A DNA stretch of 64,000 bases from contig NZ_HG005140.1 in NCBI RefSeq assembly GCF_000455265.1, forward strand, positions 299,823 through 363,822. Direction: 5' to 3'. The position numbers were made by a program, and so were the translations under genes. The number at the start of each line of letters is the position of its first letter. The stretch's first letter is position 1. This document shows, one piece after another, positions 8,491 through 17,281 of the stretch. The notes beneath the pieces were generated by a model that saw only the letters and a program-made list of their open reading frames with translations, did not search any database and was not told the origin of the DNA. The stretch is from Paenibacillus antibioticophila. GTDB lineage: Bacteria; Bacillota; Bacilli; Paenibacillales; Paenibacillaceae.

Positions 8491-10149
8491 TTAACCATTG
8501 ATTTCCGCCAAAATCTCGTCTCCGCCTGTGCGGTGCCAGGTCTCAACGAACTTGTCGAACTCGCTGATTGGCGCTTCGCCCATAATAATCTTCAGGATGG
8601 TTTCCTCCTCCATCTTCTCCAAGTTGGCCCACTTGAGCTTCATCGTCTCCGTTGTGCCATAGAATCCGCCAAGAATGACTTCAAGGTTCGGGTTATTGGC
8701 TTCACGCTGTCCTTCAATACGCGAGATATATTCTCCGTACGTATTCACATCAACGTCATTGCCCTTTTCCTTGAATTCCTGATATGCGCGAAGGGATACG
8801 ATACGGTCAGCCTGGATGATGGACTCATCGCCAGCTTCGTCAGCCTTGATAATATCCTCGTAGTATCTTTTTAGAACATCGTTATAGTCAACCTGCATTG
8901 GAATTTGTGTCGGGTCATTGTTCCAGCGGCTGTTGTCTGTCAAAAGCTCATCCGGATGCTCCTTTTTGTAGTTCACTGCATCATCTGTCAAGGAATATAA
9001 GAAATCGGTTGTCAGGTTAATTGACTTCATGATCGCTTCCGGATGTGGATAGCTCTTCTTCACAACTACAATTCCGCCCCCAACCGGGTCCTGACGAATG
9101 GTCTTGAACTTGCCATTGTCATCCACAGGAGCCGATACCGCTACCCATTCAGCCTCGGGCGTTTGCTTGATCGAGTCTTTATAGTTCGTATAGCCGATCC
9201 ACCAAGGGTTGAACAGCATGCCCACCTTACCGTCGATTACTAAAGCTTCCTTTTCTTCATTGGAACGAATAACGAACTGCTTGTCGATCAGACCTTCCTT
9301 GTAACGATCGCTCAAATCCTGAAGTGCTTCCTTCATTTCAGGCTGTACAGAGCCATACACAACCTTGCCTTCTGCATTTGTGATCCATTGGGTCGGGAAG
9401 GCATTGTACACTGCGAACACCGGAGAGAAGTTCATCGCGTTCTGATCCATAACGAAGCCGCCAGTTTCCCCTGTTCCTGAGACATCCTTCTCGATAAAGG
9501 TCCGTGCCAGATTCCACACATCATCCAGAGTCTTAGGAAGCTCTGCGCCTACTTTATCCACCCAGTCCTTTCTCACCCACAGCAGTTGATGCTGGTTACC
9601 GATGTTGGTCATTGGCAGACCCATAATCTTGCCATCCACCGTCACCTGATCAAGCAGCAAATCACCATAGGAGCTGTAGAATTCCTTTACACCACTTGAG
9701 GCTGTCTTCTCATATACCTCGGTCATATCAGCAATCAGATCGTTATCAACCAACTGATTGAACAATTCACGGTCAACCAGCATAACATCCGGCAAATCTG
9801 AAGTTGTCATAGACAGGGACAGCTTTTGCTTCATGTCATCTGTCTCCCAGGCTACCTTCGCTCTGACATTGACTCTGCTCTCTACATAGCGCGTAGCCAG
9901 ATTGTTCTCAATCGTGTCGCCTTCAGGCAAATTGTTCACATGGTTGGTGTGACGGCCAATCGTAAATTCAACGGTCTCATCATATTTTCCATAAGGCTCA
10001 TAATTGACCCCGGAATCTGTCGAGGCGTTCCCCCCGGAAGTGCCCCCTCCAGAAGCATTGCCGCTATTACTGCCTCCACCGCAGCCGCTGACTGCCAGCA
10101 TACTGAGGCAAATAGAAAGAACCAAAGCCAGTTTCCACTTTTTCTTCAT
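8491..10149 (-). CDS. Extracellular sugar-binding lipoprotein, LplA type (module 1)
   Basis: This 552-residue lipoprotein starts with MKKKWKLALVLS and has the lipobox LAVSGC, so the mature Cys (about 22) is lipid-anchored. A Gly/Ser-rich linker follows. The body is a family 1 solute-binding protein of the large LplA/YtcQ type used with LplB/LplC permeases. It should capture oligosaccharides released by the GH76 enzyme. The ATG at 10149 directly before the signal sequence, with GGGG upstream, is preferred over a longer frame opening at 10197. A cre site lies 34-47 bases upstream, so CcpA control is expected. Transcription probably starts in the gap after the histidine kinase gene. Confidence 0.88.
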   Translation of the reverse strand: MKKKWKLALVLSICLSMLAVSGCGGGSNSGNASGGGTSGGNASTDSGVNYEPYGKYDETVEFTIGRHTNHVNNLPEGDTIENNLATRYVESRVNVRAKVAWETDDMKQKLSLSMTTSDLPDVMLVDRELFNQLVDNDLIADMTEVYEKTASSGVKEFYSSYGDLLLDQVTVDGKIMGLPMTNIGNQHQLLWVRKDWVDKVGAELPKTLDDVWNLARTFIEKDVSGTGETGGFVMDQNAMNFSPVFAVYNAFPTQWITNAEGKVVYGSVQPEMKEALQDLSDRYKEGLIDKQFVIRSNEEKEALVIDGKVGMLFNPWWIGYTNYKDSIKQTPEAEWVAVSAPVDDNGKFKTIRQDPVGGGIVVVKKSYPHPEAIMKSINLTTDFLYSLTDDAVNYKKEHPDELLTDNSRWNNDPTQIPMQVDYNDVLKRYYEDIIKADEAGDESIIQADRIVSLRAYQEFKEKGNDVDVNTYGEYISRIEGQREANNPNLEVILGGFYGTTETMKLKWANLEKMEEETILKIIMGEAPISEFDKFVETWHRTGGDEILAEING

Positions 10150-10182
10150 GTCACTAACCCCTTTATCAGTTGATGCCCTAAT

Positions 10183-10196
10183 TGTAATCGGTTTCA
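10183..10196 (-). promoter_or_regulatory. cre site (CcpA operator) before module 1 importer
   Basis: The minus strand reads TGAAACCGATTACA, a perfect match to TGNAANCGNWWNCA. It lies between the promoter candidate and the lipoprotein start, a position that would block transcription when glucose is available. Confidence 0.75.
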
Positions 10197-10225
10197 AAAG
10201 AGGTTCCTATGCAACGTTTTTTTGA

Positions 10226-10255
10226 TTTATAGCAAGATTTATATCCCTTTTCCAA
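10226..10255 (-). promoter_or_regulatory. Candidate promoter of the module 1 structural operon
   Basis: On the minus strand TTGGAA (10250-10255) and TATAAA (10226-10231) are 18 bases apart. They lie just after the stop of the histidine kinase gene and upstream of the cre site. Confidence 0.45.
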
Positions 10256-10261
10256 ACCCGC

Positions 10262-11911
10262 TCATACAGACCTGTACTCTGCATCATAAGGAAGACGAAT
10301 GATCACCGAAGTCCCTACCATGGCTTCACTAATCAGCTCCAGCCCATAGGCAGAGCCATAATATAGCTTGATGCGTTCATTAACATTGCGAATCCCATAT
10401 CCGCTGCTCTCTGCAAGCAACAGCCTTTGCTGCTGTGTCACAGACATGCCCATCCCATTATCCGTTACCTTCAAAAAGAGGGCATCATGCTCTGCATGAA
10501 CAGAGATCACCAATTGATGCTCGTCCTCTCCCGGCTCTGCAAAGCCATGTTTGATCGCATTCTCCACGATCGGCTGCAGGATGAAGTGAATAATGCGATA
10601 TTCGAGCAGCTCGTTGTCAATCTGATAGTCCACCTCAAAGCTGCCGTCATGCAGTATCAGCTGCAAATCAATATAAGCCTTAATATTCTCGAGTTCATCC
10701 TGAATCGTTACCTGCTTCTTCCCTTTATTCAAGGCCGTCCGATAGAACTTGGCCAGAGCGTTAACCATATAGCCAGTCTCGATATCCTGCTTCTTGACCG
10801 CTCTCCAATTAATAAACGACAGTGTATTGTATAGAAAATGCGGATTGATCTGGGCAATGAGCTGGTTGTATTCACTTTCTTTCTTGGAAATTTCCGCTTG
10901 ATATACTCGACTGATCAGATCATTAATGCGTTGCAGCATCTTCCCGATTCCATTCGTCAATTCCCCAAATTCATCTCTGGAATGGCTCTGGATGATGATC
11001 CCCAGATTGTTCTGCTCCACCTTGTCTACTTTGTTTTTCAGATGAACAATCCGTCGTGTAAAGCTGCTGGAGAAGATGTAGATCAGGCTGAATGTGATCA
11101 ATAGACTTAATAAAATGACAAAAAAGGTGATCTGAAAAAACGTTAACGCATTCTTGTAAGCATTGGCATGGGATACTGAAAAGTTCAGAGTCCAGTCATT
11201 ATTGTTCAGACTCTTCTGCAACTCCGTTGTCCGTTCAGACCGCATGAGCTGATCGCTCGTCTCCGGAAAGATCAACTCCTGCTGATCATCCCGAATAGAG
11301 ACCGCGATATGATCAGAGACTCCCTCCAGACTGGAGAAGATGCTGTCATAGCTAATGGAGATGACCATATAGCTGCTTGTCTTTCGATTGCCAATTAGTT
11401 GTTGCAGCAAATACACCTGCTTGTCATATACAATCCAGCGCGTACTGTCATTCTGATCGAACCAGGGCTTGTTTTGTAAATCACTTAACGGATGAATATC
11501 GCCCCGAATACCCAACAAATCGCCCGAGGTGTAAAATTCGACCTCTTCAATATCACTATCCATGAATTTGATCTGCGAGATTAACGGGTCCAGCACATCG
11601 CGAAAATCCAAATAAATATTAAAGTAGTTGTCCTCGTAGTTCTTCAGAAAAATCCGGGAGAACTCGCGGTTCAATACGATAAACTCACTAAGCATATTGT
11701 AGCGATTGATCTTATAATCGAGAATATTTACCGTCTGTTCCAGACTGGACGTAGCTTCGCTGTTCATTTCTTTCATCTGAATATTGTAGGATTGCGAGAA
11801 GGACAAGATTCCCAATAGCAGGATTGGAATTAGTGCGATGATAAGGTGGGATAGCAGCAGCTTGTCACGAAATTTCAGGTCATTGAGTACGCCTTTAATC
11901 AGCCTGATCAT
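10262..11911 (-). CDS. Sensor histidine kinase, YesM type (module 1)
   Basis: This is a 549-residue membrane histidine kinase. Helices at about 18-40 and 250-275 flank an extracellular sensor region. A HAMP segment and then the LytS/YesM-type His_kinase domain follow, with the phospho-accepting His in NPHFLYNTL (about residue 357). The ATPase domain has the N box VENAIKHG and G box DNGMGM (about 483). It should phosphorylate the response regulator encoded immediately upstream, whose stop codon overlaps this ATG by one base. The pair most likely senses mannan fragments and switches on the importer and hydrolase genes that follow. Confidence 0.9.
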   Translation of the reverse strand: MIRLIKGVLNDLKFRDKLLLSHLIIALIPILLLGILSFSQSYNIQMKEMNSEATSSLEQTVNILDYKINRYNMLSEFIVLNREFSRIFLKNYEDNYFNIYLDFRDVLDPLISQIKFMDSDIEEVEFYTSGDLLGIRGDIHPLSDLQNKPWFDQNDSTRWIVYDKQVYLLQQLIGNRKTSSYMVISISYDSIFSSLEGVSDHIAVSIRDDQQELIFPETSDQLMRSERTTELQKSLNNNDWTLNFSVSHANAYKNALTFFQITFFVILLSLLITFSLIYIFSSSFTRRIVHLKNKVDKVEQNNLGIIIQSHSRDEFGELTNGIGKMLQRINDLISRVYQAEISKKESEYNQLIAQINPHFLYNTLSFINWRAVKKQDIETGYMVNALAKFYRTALNKGKKQVTIQDELENIKAYIDLQLILHDGSFEVDYQIDNELLEYRIIHFILQPIVENAIKHGFAEPGEDEHQLVISVHAEHDALFLKVTDNGMGMSVTQQQRLLLAESSGYGIRNVNERIKLYYGSAYGLELISEAMVGTSVIIRLPYDAEYRSV

Positions 11912-12627
11912 TAAGCATCAGCCTTTCTGTACTGAGCAGGGCTAACACCAAATTTCGTCTTGAACAGCTTGCAAAAGTACGAGGGGTTATCAATGCCTAC
12001 GAATTCGGCAATATCGTTAATCTTCATATTGGATTGGCTGAGCAAATAATTGGCCTTACGCAACCGATAATCCGTCAAATACTTGGAGAAATTCACACCG
12101 GCCTCTTTTTTAAACAGAATGCTCAAATACCCCGGAGAGAGATATACCTCATTGGCCGCATCTGATAATGAGATATTCTGTTGAAAATGATTCTTTACAA
12201 AGTCCTTTACCTGCTGAATCACCTTGGATTCCTCTGTAGTTCTGTCCGGTTCCACAAAGGCCTTCACTTCTGAAATCTCCTCCAGCACTTCCAGAAATTC
12301 ATCGTGAATTAGAGGCTTTAACAAATAGTTAACTACCCCGAGCTTGATCGCACTTCTTGCATATTCAAATTCCCCATAGCCGCTGCAAATCACAATCTTT
12401 AAATTCTCCTGTACCTTTCTAGCCACCTGGCACAATTCAATGCCGTTCATTAATGGCATCTTCACATCCGTAATCAGGATGTCGATGCTGTTGCGGTTCA
12501 ATATCTTCTCCGCTGCCTGACCATTCTCTGCCTCCAGAATGCGGAAAGGAAATTTATGCTGTTCAATCAAATTTTTGATTCCTTCTCTCTCTGTGCTTTC
12601 GTCGTCAACCACCAATACGTTCATCAT
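11911..12627 (-). CDS. AraC-type response regulator, YesN type (module 1)
   Basis: This is a 238-residue response regulator. The receiver domain (1-120) contains VVDDEST and the phospho-acceptor Asp in LITDVKMPLMNG (about 55). A C-terminal AraC helix-turn-helix pair (about 138-236) ends in FGVSPAQYRK. It is shorter than many YesN proteins because it lacks a central linker domain. The gene is translationally coupled to the kinase gene. GGGGGG lies about 8 bases before the start, where two consecutive ATGs occur. A weak cre-like sequence (two mismatches) at 12686-12699 may place the pair under catabolite control. Confidence 0.9.
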   Translation of the reverse strand: MMNVLVVDDESTEREGIKNLIEQHKFPFRILEAENGQAAEKILNRNSIDILITDVKMPLMNGIELCQVARKVQENLKIVICSGYGEFEYARSAIKLGVVNYLLKPLIHDEFLEVLEEISEVKAFVEPDRTTEESKVIQQVKDFVKNHFQQNISLSDAANEVYLSPGYLSILFKKEAGVNFSKYLTDYRLRKANYLLSQSNMKINDIAEFVGIDNPSYFCKLFKTKFGVSPAQYRKADA

Positions 12628-12748
12628 ACAATCGCCCCCCAGAAGATAATGTGAAATTAGAGTTTAATACCAGGTTCCACCTTAAGTTAAGCGCTTCCAG
12701 TCGATATAGCATATTATTATATATTTATTTGTATAATGAAACCATAAT

Positions 12749-12773
12749 AGGAGGCCTCTCATTCAGGCCTCCT
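12749..12773. terminator. Hairpin, possible bidirectional terminator
   Basis: A perfect 9-bp stem (AGGAGGCCT / AGGCCTCCT) with a 7-base loop lies downstream of the DUF4129 fragment and upstream of the response regulator. The flanking T-tracts are poor, so efficiency is uncertain. Confidence 0.45.
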
Positions 12774-12810
12774 GCTCTATTGGCAATCACGTCATGCCAT
12801 CTATACGGTC

Positions 12811-13223
12811 GCTACGGCTGTATCTTATCTTTAAGCAATTGAACTTCTTCATCTCTAGGCTGCTGATCACCATAGCGTACCCGGTAATACGCCTCCAGAA
12901 GGGGATCCATTACATCACGGTTCGTGTATGCCGCTGAAGTTCGTCTTCCTTTTCCATCAGTCAATGATACCTGCCGCCGAAGCTCCTGCTCCTGCTCTCT
13001 CGGTGTGAGCGAGAGTTGCTGCGATAGTCCTCTCGCTTCATCCAACTGCCGATGTCTTCGATAGAGGTATCGGATCCGATCCCGATTGTCTCGAAGCTTA
13101 TCCCAGGCCTCCCCTTGCTTGAAAAGGCGTGCGGTCCATTTGCCCGCCCATTGTCCCCGGTTCTTTCCTGCCTTCCCCCGGATGGTGAGACGAACTTCTT
13201 CATCCTCATATTCTTGCTTGGCA
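12811..13223 (-). repeat. 413-bp direct repeat, copy A
   Basis: It matches 25484-25896 without indels and with about ten base differences (roughly 97% identity by eye). Both copies lie in the same orientation 12,673 bases apart. The repeat is the 3' end of the DUF4129 gene. Confidence 0.95.
12812..13223 (-). pseudogene. Truncated DUF4129 gene (C-terminal 137 codons)
   Basis: The frame encodes only the C-terminal part of the intact DUF4129 protein at 25485-26843, from QEYEDEEVRLTIRG to LLKDKIQP, with a handful of substitutions such as GDEEVK to RDEEVQ. Homology stops abruptly at 13223, in the middle of the parent gene. A few extra upstream codons (MLLSCTSKDAK) are unrelated, and there is no convincing start. 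It is best read as the leftover half of a gene interrupted or duplicated by the 12.7-kb rearrangement described elsewhere, and is not expected to be functional. Confidence 0.85.
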
Positions 13224-13228
13224 TCTTT

Positions 13229-13347
13229 TGAAGTACAGGATAACAGCATTGCTCCTCTATTCGATCGAGGGAGACAGTCTGACCGTACAGCCAGATGGAA
13301 CGCTCCAAGTGGTTAATCCGACAGGTGGCAGGTTAACGGAAAGCTGA
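13229..13347 (+). pseudogene. 3' fragment of an unknown gene
   Basis: An open frame of about 39 codons runs into a TGA and encodes DSLTVQPDGTLQVVNPTGG followed by RLTES. It reads like the last residues of a beta-rich secreted or repeat protein. It starts exactly where the direct repeat ends, has no start signal and points the opposite way from its neighbours. I cannot assign a family. Confidence 0.35.
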
Positions 13348-13432
13348 ATGGATTGCTTCAAAATCTTACTGAGTCTAAGCAAATATGGATTCCCGTTGTT
13401 GAAGTGGAATCTATCCAGTAATAGGCACAGCT

Positions 13433-13490
13433 ATTGGAAAGGGCACCACAGCGAGAACGTCGGGTTCTCGGCTGTGGTGCCCTTTCCAAT
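13433..13490 (-). terminator. Very long hairpin, probable terminator of the ribosyl operon
   Basis: A 20-bp perfect outer stem (ATTGGAAAGGGCACCACAGC and its complement) continues into a 6-bp inner stem (GAGAAC/GTTCTC) with one bulged base and a short loop. It lies just after the stop of the dehydrogenase gene. There is no long T-run, so it may act partly as an mRNA-stabilising structure. Confidence 0.6.
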
Positions 13491-13504
13491 CATGCGGTTG
13501 TTCT

Positions 13505-14566
13505 TTATTCAAGCCCCTCGCCGGGGTAAATCATCACCTTGACACTGGTTTCCTTCTGCGTTCTGGCCAGCTCCACCGCCTTTTTGATATCGCTGAGAGC
13601 GAACTTATGCGTTATGATCTTGCGGATATCATGCTTGCCACGGCTCAGGATTTGGATGGCGGACGGATAGGTATTGGCATAACGGAAAACACCGTATACG
13701 TCCAACTCTGCGTCGATCAGCTCGCTGATATTGACCGATACGGCGTCTGTGGCTGGAAGGCCGACCAGCACAACCCGGCCACCGCGCTTGGCGAGACGGA
13801 TCGTGTCGGCGATAGCTCCAGGATTTCCCGAGGTTTCGATGATTAGATCGAAGCCTTCGCCCCCGGTTACCGCAGCCACCCCTACGTCCAGGGAATGCGG
13901 GACGGACGGGTCGAATACGCCTTGTGCGCCCATTTCCATGGCAAGCTTGCGGCGGAAGTCCATCACATCGGTGCCGTACACCTGCGCGGCTCCGAGCATC
14001 TTCGCCGCTTCCAGCGTCAGTAAGCCGATCGGGCCGAGACCAAGTACCAATACCCGGTCGTGCGAGCGGATTCGGCCCCGGCTCACGGCGTGAAGCCCCA
14101 CGGAAAGCGGCTCAAGCAGGGCGCCTTCCTCGAAGGACATCTCCGTAGGCAGCGGGAACAAGAAGTCGCTGCGGACGGTCACATACTCGGCCCAGGCCCC
14201 ATCTACCGGCGGAGTGGCCATAAACACAACGTCCGGACACAGGTTGTAGCGCCCGCTCTTGCAGTACTCGCACGTACCGCAGGTGACGCCAGGCTCGACG
14301 GCAACCCGGTCGCCTATACGCACGTTTTTGACTCGTTCCCCTGTTTTCACCACCACGCCGGCCAGCTCATGTCCGAGAATAATCGGCTGCTTCACTTCGT
14401 ATCGACCAATCCGGCCGTGCTCATAATAATGCACGTCAGAGCCGCAAATCCCGATGCAGTGCACCTTGATCAAGGCTTCGTCCGCCCCCAGTTTCGGAAC
14501 GGGAACCTGCCGGACCTCAAGCTTAAATGGCGCATCCAGTACGGCGGCTTGCATCATTTTCTCCAT
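13505..14566 (-). CDS. Zinc-dependent polyol/sugar dehydrogenase (sorbitol dehydrogenase family)
   Basis: This 353-residue medium-chain dehydrogenase should oxidise a polyol or sugar alcohol with NAD(P). Catalytic zinc ligands are in GICGSDVHYYEHG (Cys about 38) and GHELAG (His-Glu about 66-67). The structural-zinc cysteines are in CGTCEYCKSGRYNLC. The nucleotide fold has VLGLGPIGLL (about 174-183). It resembles L-iditol/sorbitol and xylitol dehydrogenases. It is the last gene of the ribosyl operon, 15 bases after the GH13 gene, with a strong AGGAGG. A role in oxidising ribitol or another part of the imported compound is possible but not shown. Confidence 0.85.
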   Translation of the reverse strand: MEKMMQAAVLDAPFKLEVRQVPVPKLGADEALIKVHCIGICGSDVHYYEHGRIGRYEVKQPIILGHELAGVVVKTGERVKNVRIGDRVAVEPGVTCGTCEYCKSGRYNLCPDVVFMATPPVDGAWAEYVTVRSDFLFPLPTEMSFEEGALLEPLSVGLHAVSRGRIRSHDRVLVLGLGPIGLLTLEAAKMLGAAQVYGTDVMDFRRKLAMEMGAQGVFDPSVPHSLDVGVAAVTGGEGFDLIIETSGNPGAIADTIRLAKRGGRVVLVGLPATDAVSVNISELIDAELDVYGVFRYANTYPSAIQILSRGKHDIRKIITHKFALSDIKKAVELARTQKETSVKVMIYPGEGLE

Positions 14567-14580
14567 TGTCGTTCTCCTCC

Positions 14581-16263
14581 TTAGTCGTCCAGGCCAAATA
14601 CGACGGCCTCATAAGGGCGCATGGTGAAGCGGTCTTGCTCTCGTTCCGAACGGTCGCCATAATTGGAAAACGCCACGCGCCGCTTGCGCCCGCCAAGCTC
14701 CTTTGGAATGGCAAATTCCGGCGTATTGCCGTAGAAGTTCAAGACAATTAGGAACGCTTGCCCTTCGAACGTGCGCGAATAGGCGAAAATCTCCGGATGG
14801 TCCTCCAGCCAGCTATCGTACTTGCCGTAAATCAGGGCCTCATGCTGCTTGCGGAAACGGATCAGTGCTTTGTAGTAGTTCAAGACGGAATCCGCCTCCT
14901 CAAGCTGCTGCTTCACGTTGATATCGTGGTAATTCGGATTGGCATTGATCCAAGGCGAGCCGGTCGTAAACCCGCCGAACAGCGAATCGTCCCACTGCAT
15001 TGGCGTTCGGGCATTGTCGCGGGCCCGGTAAGCGATCTTGCGCATCGTATCTTCCACGTCTTTGCCGTCCATCAGCCGCTCGCGGTAGAAATTGAAGATT
15101 TCCACGTCCCGGTAATCTTCCAGCTCCCTGAACACCACGTTGGTCATGCCGATTTCCTGCCCCTGGTAAATGAACGGCGTGCCCTGCATCAACATGAAGA
15201 AGGTCGCCAGCATTTTGGCCGATTCTTTGGGATAATTTACGGGATCGCCAAAGCGGGAAACGGATCGGGGCTGGTCATGATTCTCCAGGTACAGGGCGTT
15301 CCAGCCAATGCCTTCGAGCCCCGTTTGCCATTTCTTCATAATTTGCTTCAACCGGGCCAAATCCCAAGACCCGAAGTCCCAGCGTCCCTCTTGCCCGAAA
15401 TCCAGATTTACGTGCTCGAACTGGAAGATCATGTTGAAAGCCCCGTTCTGCTCGCCGATCCAGCGGTCGGCCTCTGAGATCGGTGCGCCGCTTGCTTCGC
15501 CCACCGTCATGATATCGTAATCGGCGAAGGCTTCCCGTTTGAACTGTTGCAGAAAATCGTGAATCCCCTCGATATTGCGGTGTCCGGCCATCGAATCCAC
15601 ATACCGGAGCCCGTGCGGATTCGGCATGTCCGGCAATCCCGACAGCTTTTTGATATGCGTGATCGCATCGACCCGGAACCCGTCGATGCCCTTATCCAGC
15701 CACCAGCGGATCATGTCGACCAGCTCCTGGCGGACTTCCGGATTCTCCATGTTCAAGTCCGGCTGCCTGCGTGAATACAAATGTAAGTAATACTGTTCGG
15801 TCATTTCGTCGTATTCCCAGGCGGAGCCGTTAAACATCGACTCCCAGTTATTCGGCTCTGCCCCGTCCTTGCCATCCCGCCAAATATAATAATCGCGCTT
15901 CGGATTGTGGCGGGAAGAGCGGGATTCAATAAACCACGGATGCTCGTCGGACGTATGATTGATCACCAGATCCATGATCACCTTCATCCCGCGTTCGTGA
16001 ATGCCGGACAACAGCTTGTCAAAGTCCTCCATCGTGCCGAATTCGTCCATGATGTCCTGATAATCGCTGATATCGTAGCCGTTATCGTCATTGGGAGACT
16101 TATAGACCGGAGAAATCCAAATCACATCGATGCCCAGTTCCTTCAAATAGTCCAGTTTGGCCATGATGCCGGGAAGATCGCCGATCCCGTCTCCGTTCGA
16201 GTCCATGAAGCTACGCGGATAGATTTGATACGCGACGGCTTCCTTCCACCATATCTTTCGCAT
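14581..16263 (-). CDS. GH13 oligo-1,6-glucosidase / alpha-glucosidase
   Basis: This 560-residue cytoplasmic alpha-glucosidase belongs to the oligo-1,6-glucosidase/trehalose-6-phosphate hydrolase group of GH13. Conserved regions are visible: DLVINHTSDEHPWF, GFRVDAITHIKK (nucleophile Asp about 199), the acid/base Glu in MTVGEASG (about 255) and LENHDQPRSVSRFGD (about 323-337). The N-terminus WWKEAVAYQIYPRSFMDSNG is typical. The length matches the family (555-565). Its presence between a ribokinase gene and a dehydrogenase gene is unexpected and suggests that the imported compound carries an alpha-glucosyl residue, or that the gene was recruited by chance. GGGGGAG precedes the ATG. Confidence 0.9.
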   Translation of the reverse strand: MRKIWWKEAVAYQIYPRSFMDSNGDGIGDLPGIMAKLDYLKELGIDVIWISPVYKSPNDDNGYDISDYQDIMDEFGTMEDFDKLLSGIHERGMKVIMDLVINHTSDEHPWFIESRSSRHNPKRDYYIWRDGKDGAEPNNWESMFNGSAWEYDEMTEQYYLHLYSRRQPDLNMENPEVRQELVDMIRWWLDKGIDGFRVDAITHIKKLSGLPDMPNPHGLRYVDSMAGHRNIEGIHDFLQQFKREAFADYDIMTVGEASGAPISEADRWIGEQNGAFNMIFQFEHVNLDFGQEGRWDFGSWDLARLKQIMKKWQTGLEGIGWNALYLENHDQPRSVSRFGDPVNYPKESAKMLATFFMLMQGTPFIYQGQEIGMTNVVFRELEDYRDVEIFNFYRERLMDGKDVEDTMRKIAYRARDNARTPMQWDDSLFGGFTTGSPWINANPNYHDINVKQQLEEADSVLNYYKALIRFRKQHEALIYGKYDSWLEDHPEIFAYSRTFEGQAFLIVLNFYGNTPEFAIPKELGGRKRRVAFSNYGDRSEREQDRFTMRPYEAVVFGLDD

Positions 16264-16336
16264 TTTTTCTCCCCCATGTAAAGAAACAATTTATTACTGC
16301 GATTTTCATGAAATTTTCATAATTGGATAGAATAAT

Positions 16337-17281
16337 TCAATACGCGCGCTCCATAAGCTGCTCAACCTCCGCCGCTTCGGGCATTCCGTTCTGCGCGCCG
16401 AATTTGGTCACCGCCAGCGCCGATGCGGCCACGGCATACTCGGCGGCTTGCTTCATGCTCCAGCCTCTGGCGACGGATACCGCTAGGGCGGCGTTAAAAC
16501 AGTCTCCGGCCCCCGTCGTGTCCGTCACATCCATCTTCATGCCGGGGATATGGAACGTATGCCCGGATGCGTTCATATATACTACGCCGTCCGCACCCAG
16601 CGTAACCATAATCGAAGGCAATCCCTTGTCGATCATCTTCTGCATCGCCATATGCAAGACCGTAAAATCGTTTGCGGTCAAAATCTCCGGCGCGCCCGCC
16701 AATATCGATAGCTCTTGGCGGTTTGGCGTCAGCGTATACAAAAGCGGGTAGATTTCCTCTGGCAGCGGATGGGCGGGAGCCGGATTGAGAATAACCTTCT
16801 TCCCTTTCCCGTACGCATATTTGATGCACTCTACCACGGTATCCGGCGGGATCTCAAGCTGCAGCAGCACAACATCCGCGCGGTCGATATAAGACTTGCG
16901 GGCCTCGATGTCAGGCCAGGTAATTTTCCCGTTGGCGCCGGGCACAACGACGATGCGGTTGTCCTGGTCGTGAATCCAGATCGATGCCACTCCGGTCTTC
17001 TCCTCCGGCATCACGGTCAACGACTGTACGATGGAATGCTGGTTTAACTCCTGAAGCATCTGCTCGCCGAAGCGATCTTTGCCGACCGCACCAATAAAGG
17101 AAGTATCCATTCCGAGGCGGGCGGCGGCCACCGCTTGATTCGCCCCTTTTCCTCCCGGCAGCAGCCTCATCTCGCTGCCCATAATTGTCTCGCCTTTTTC
17201 CGGGAGAAACGGGGTCTCTATGACAATATCCATATTAATACTGCCAATGACGACAATATTAGGACCTTGAGTGCCTATCAT
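16337..17281 (-). CDS. rbsK: Ribokinase
   Basis: This 314-residue PfkB-family sugar kinase is predicted to phosphorylate D-ribose to ribose 5-phosphate. It shows GSINMDIV near the start, the substrate-binding LLPGGKGANQAVAAARLG (about 43-60) and the C-terminal signature DTTGAGDCFNAALA (about 257-270) with the catalytic Asp. These are the standard ribokinase motifs. The start overlaps the stop of the LacI regulator gene by 4 bases, showing translational coupling. It is the strongest clue that the operon delivers free ribose or a close analogue. Another pentose-like substrate cannot be excluded from sequence alone. Confidence 0.9.
   Translation of the reverse strand: MIGTQGPNIVVIGSINMDIVIETPFLPEKGETIMGSEMRLLPGGKGANQAVAAARLGMDTSFIGAVGKDRFGEQMLQELNQHSIVQSLTVMPEEKTGVASIWIHDQDNRIVVVPGANGKITWPDIEARKSYIDRADVVLLQLEIPPDTVVECIKYAYGKGKKVILNPAPAHPLPEEIYPLLYTLTPNRQELSILAGAPEILTANDFTVLHMAMQKMIDKGLPSIMVTLGADGVVYMNASGHTFHIPGMKMDVTDTTGAGDCFNAALAVSVARGWSMKQAAEYAVAASALAVTKFGAQNGMPEAAEVEQLMERAY

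Noticed and set aside
12686..12699. cre site before the module 1 response regulator
   Set aside because: TGGAAGCGCTTAAC has two mismatches at the conserved CA end, so it is mentioned only as weak and not listed as a feature.
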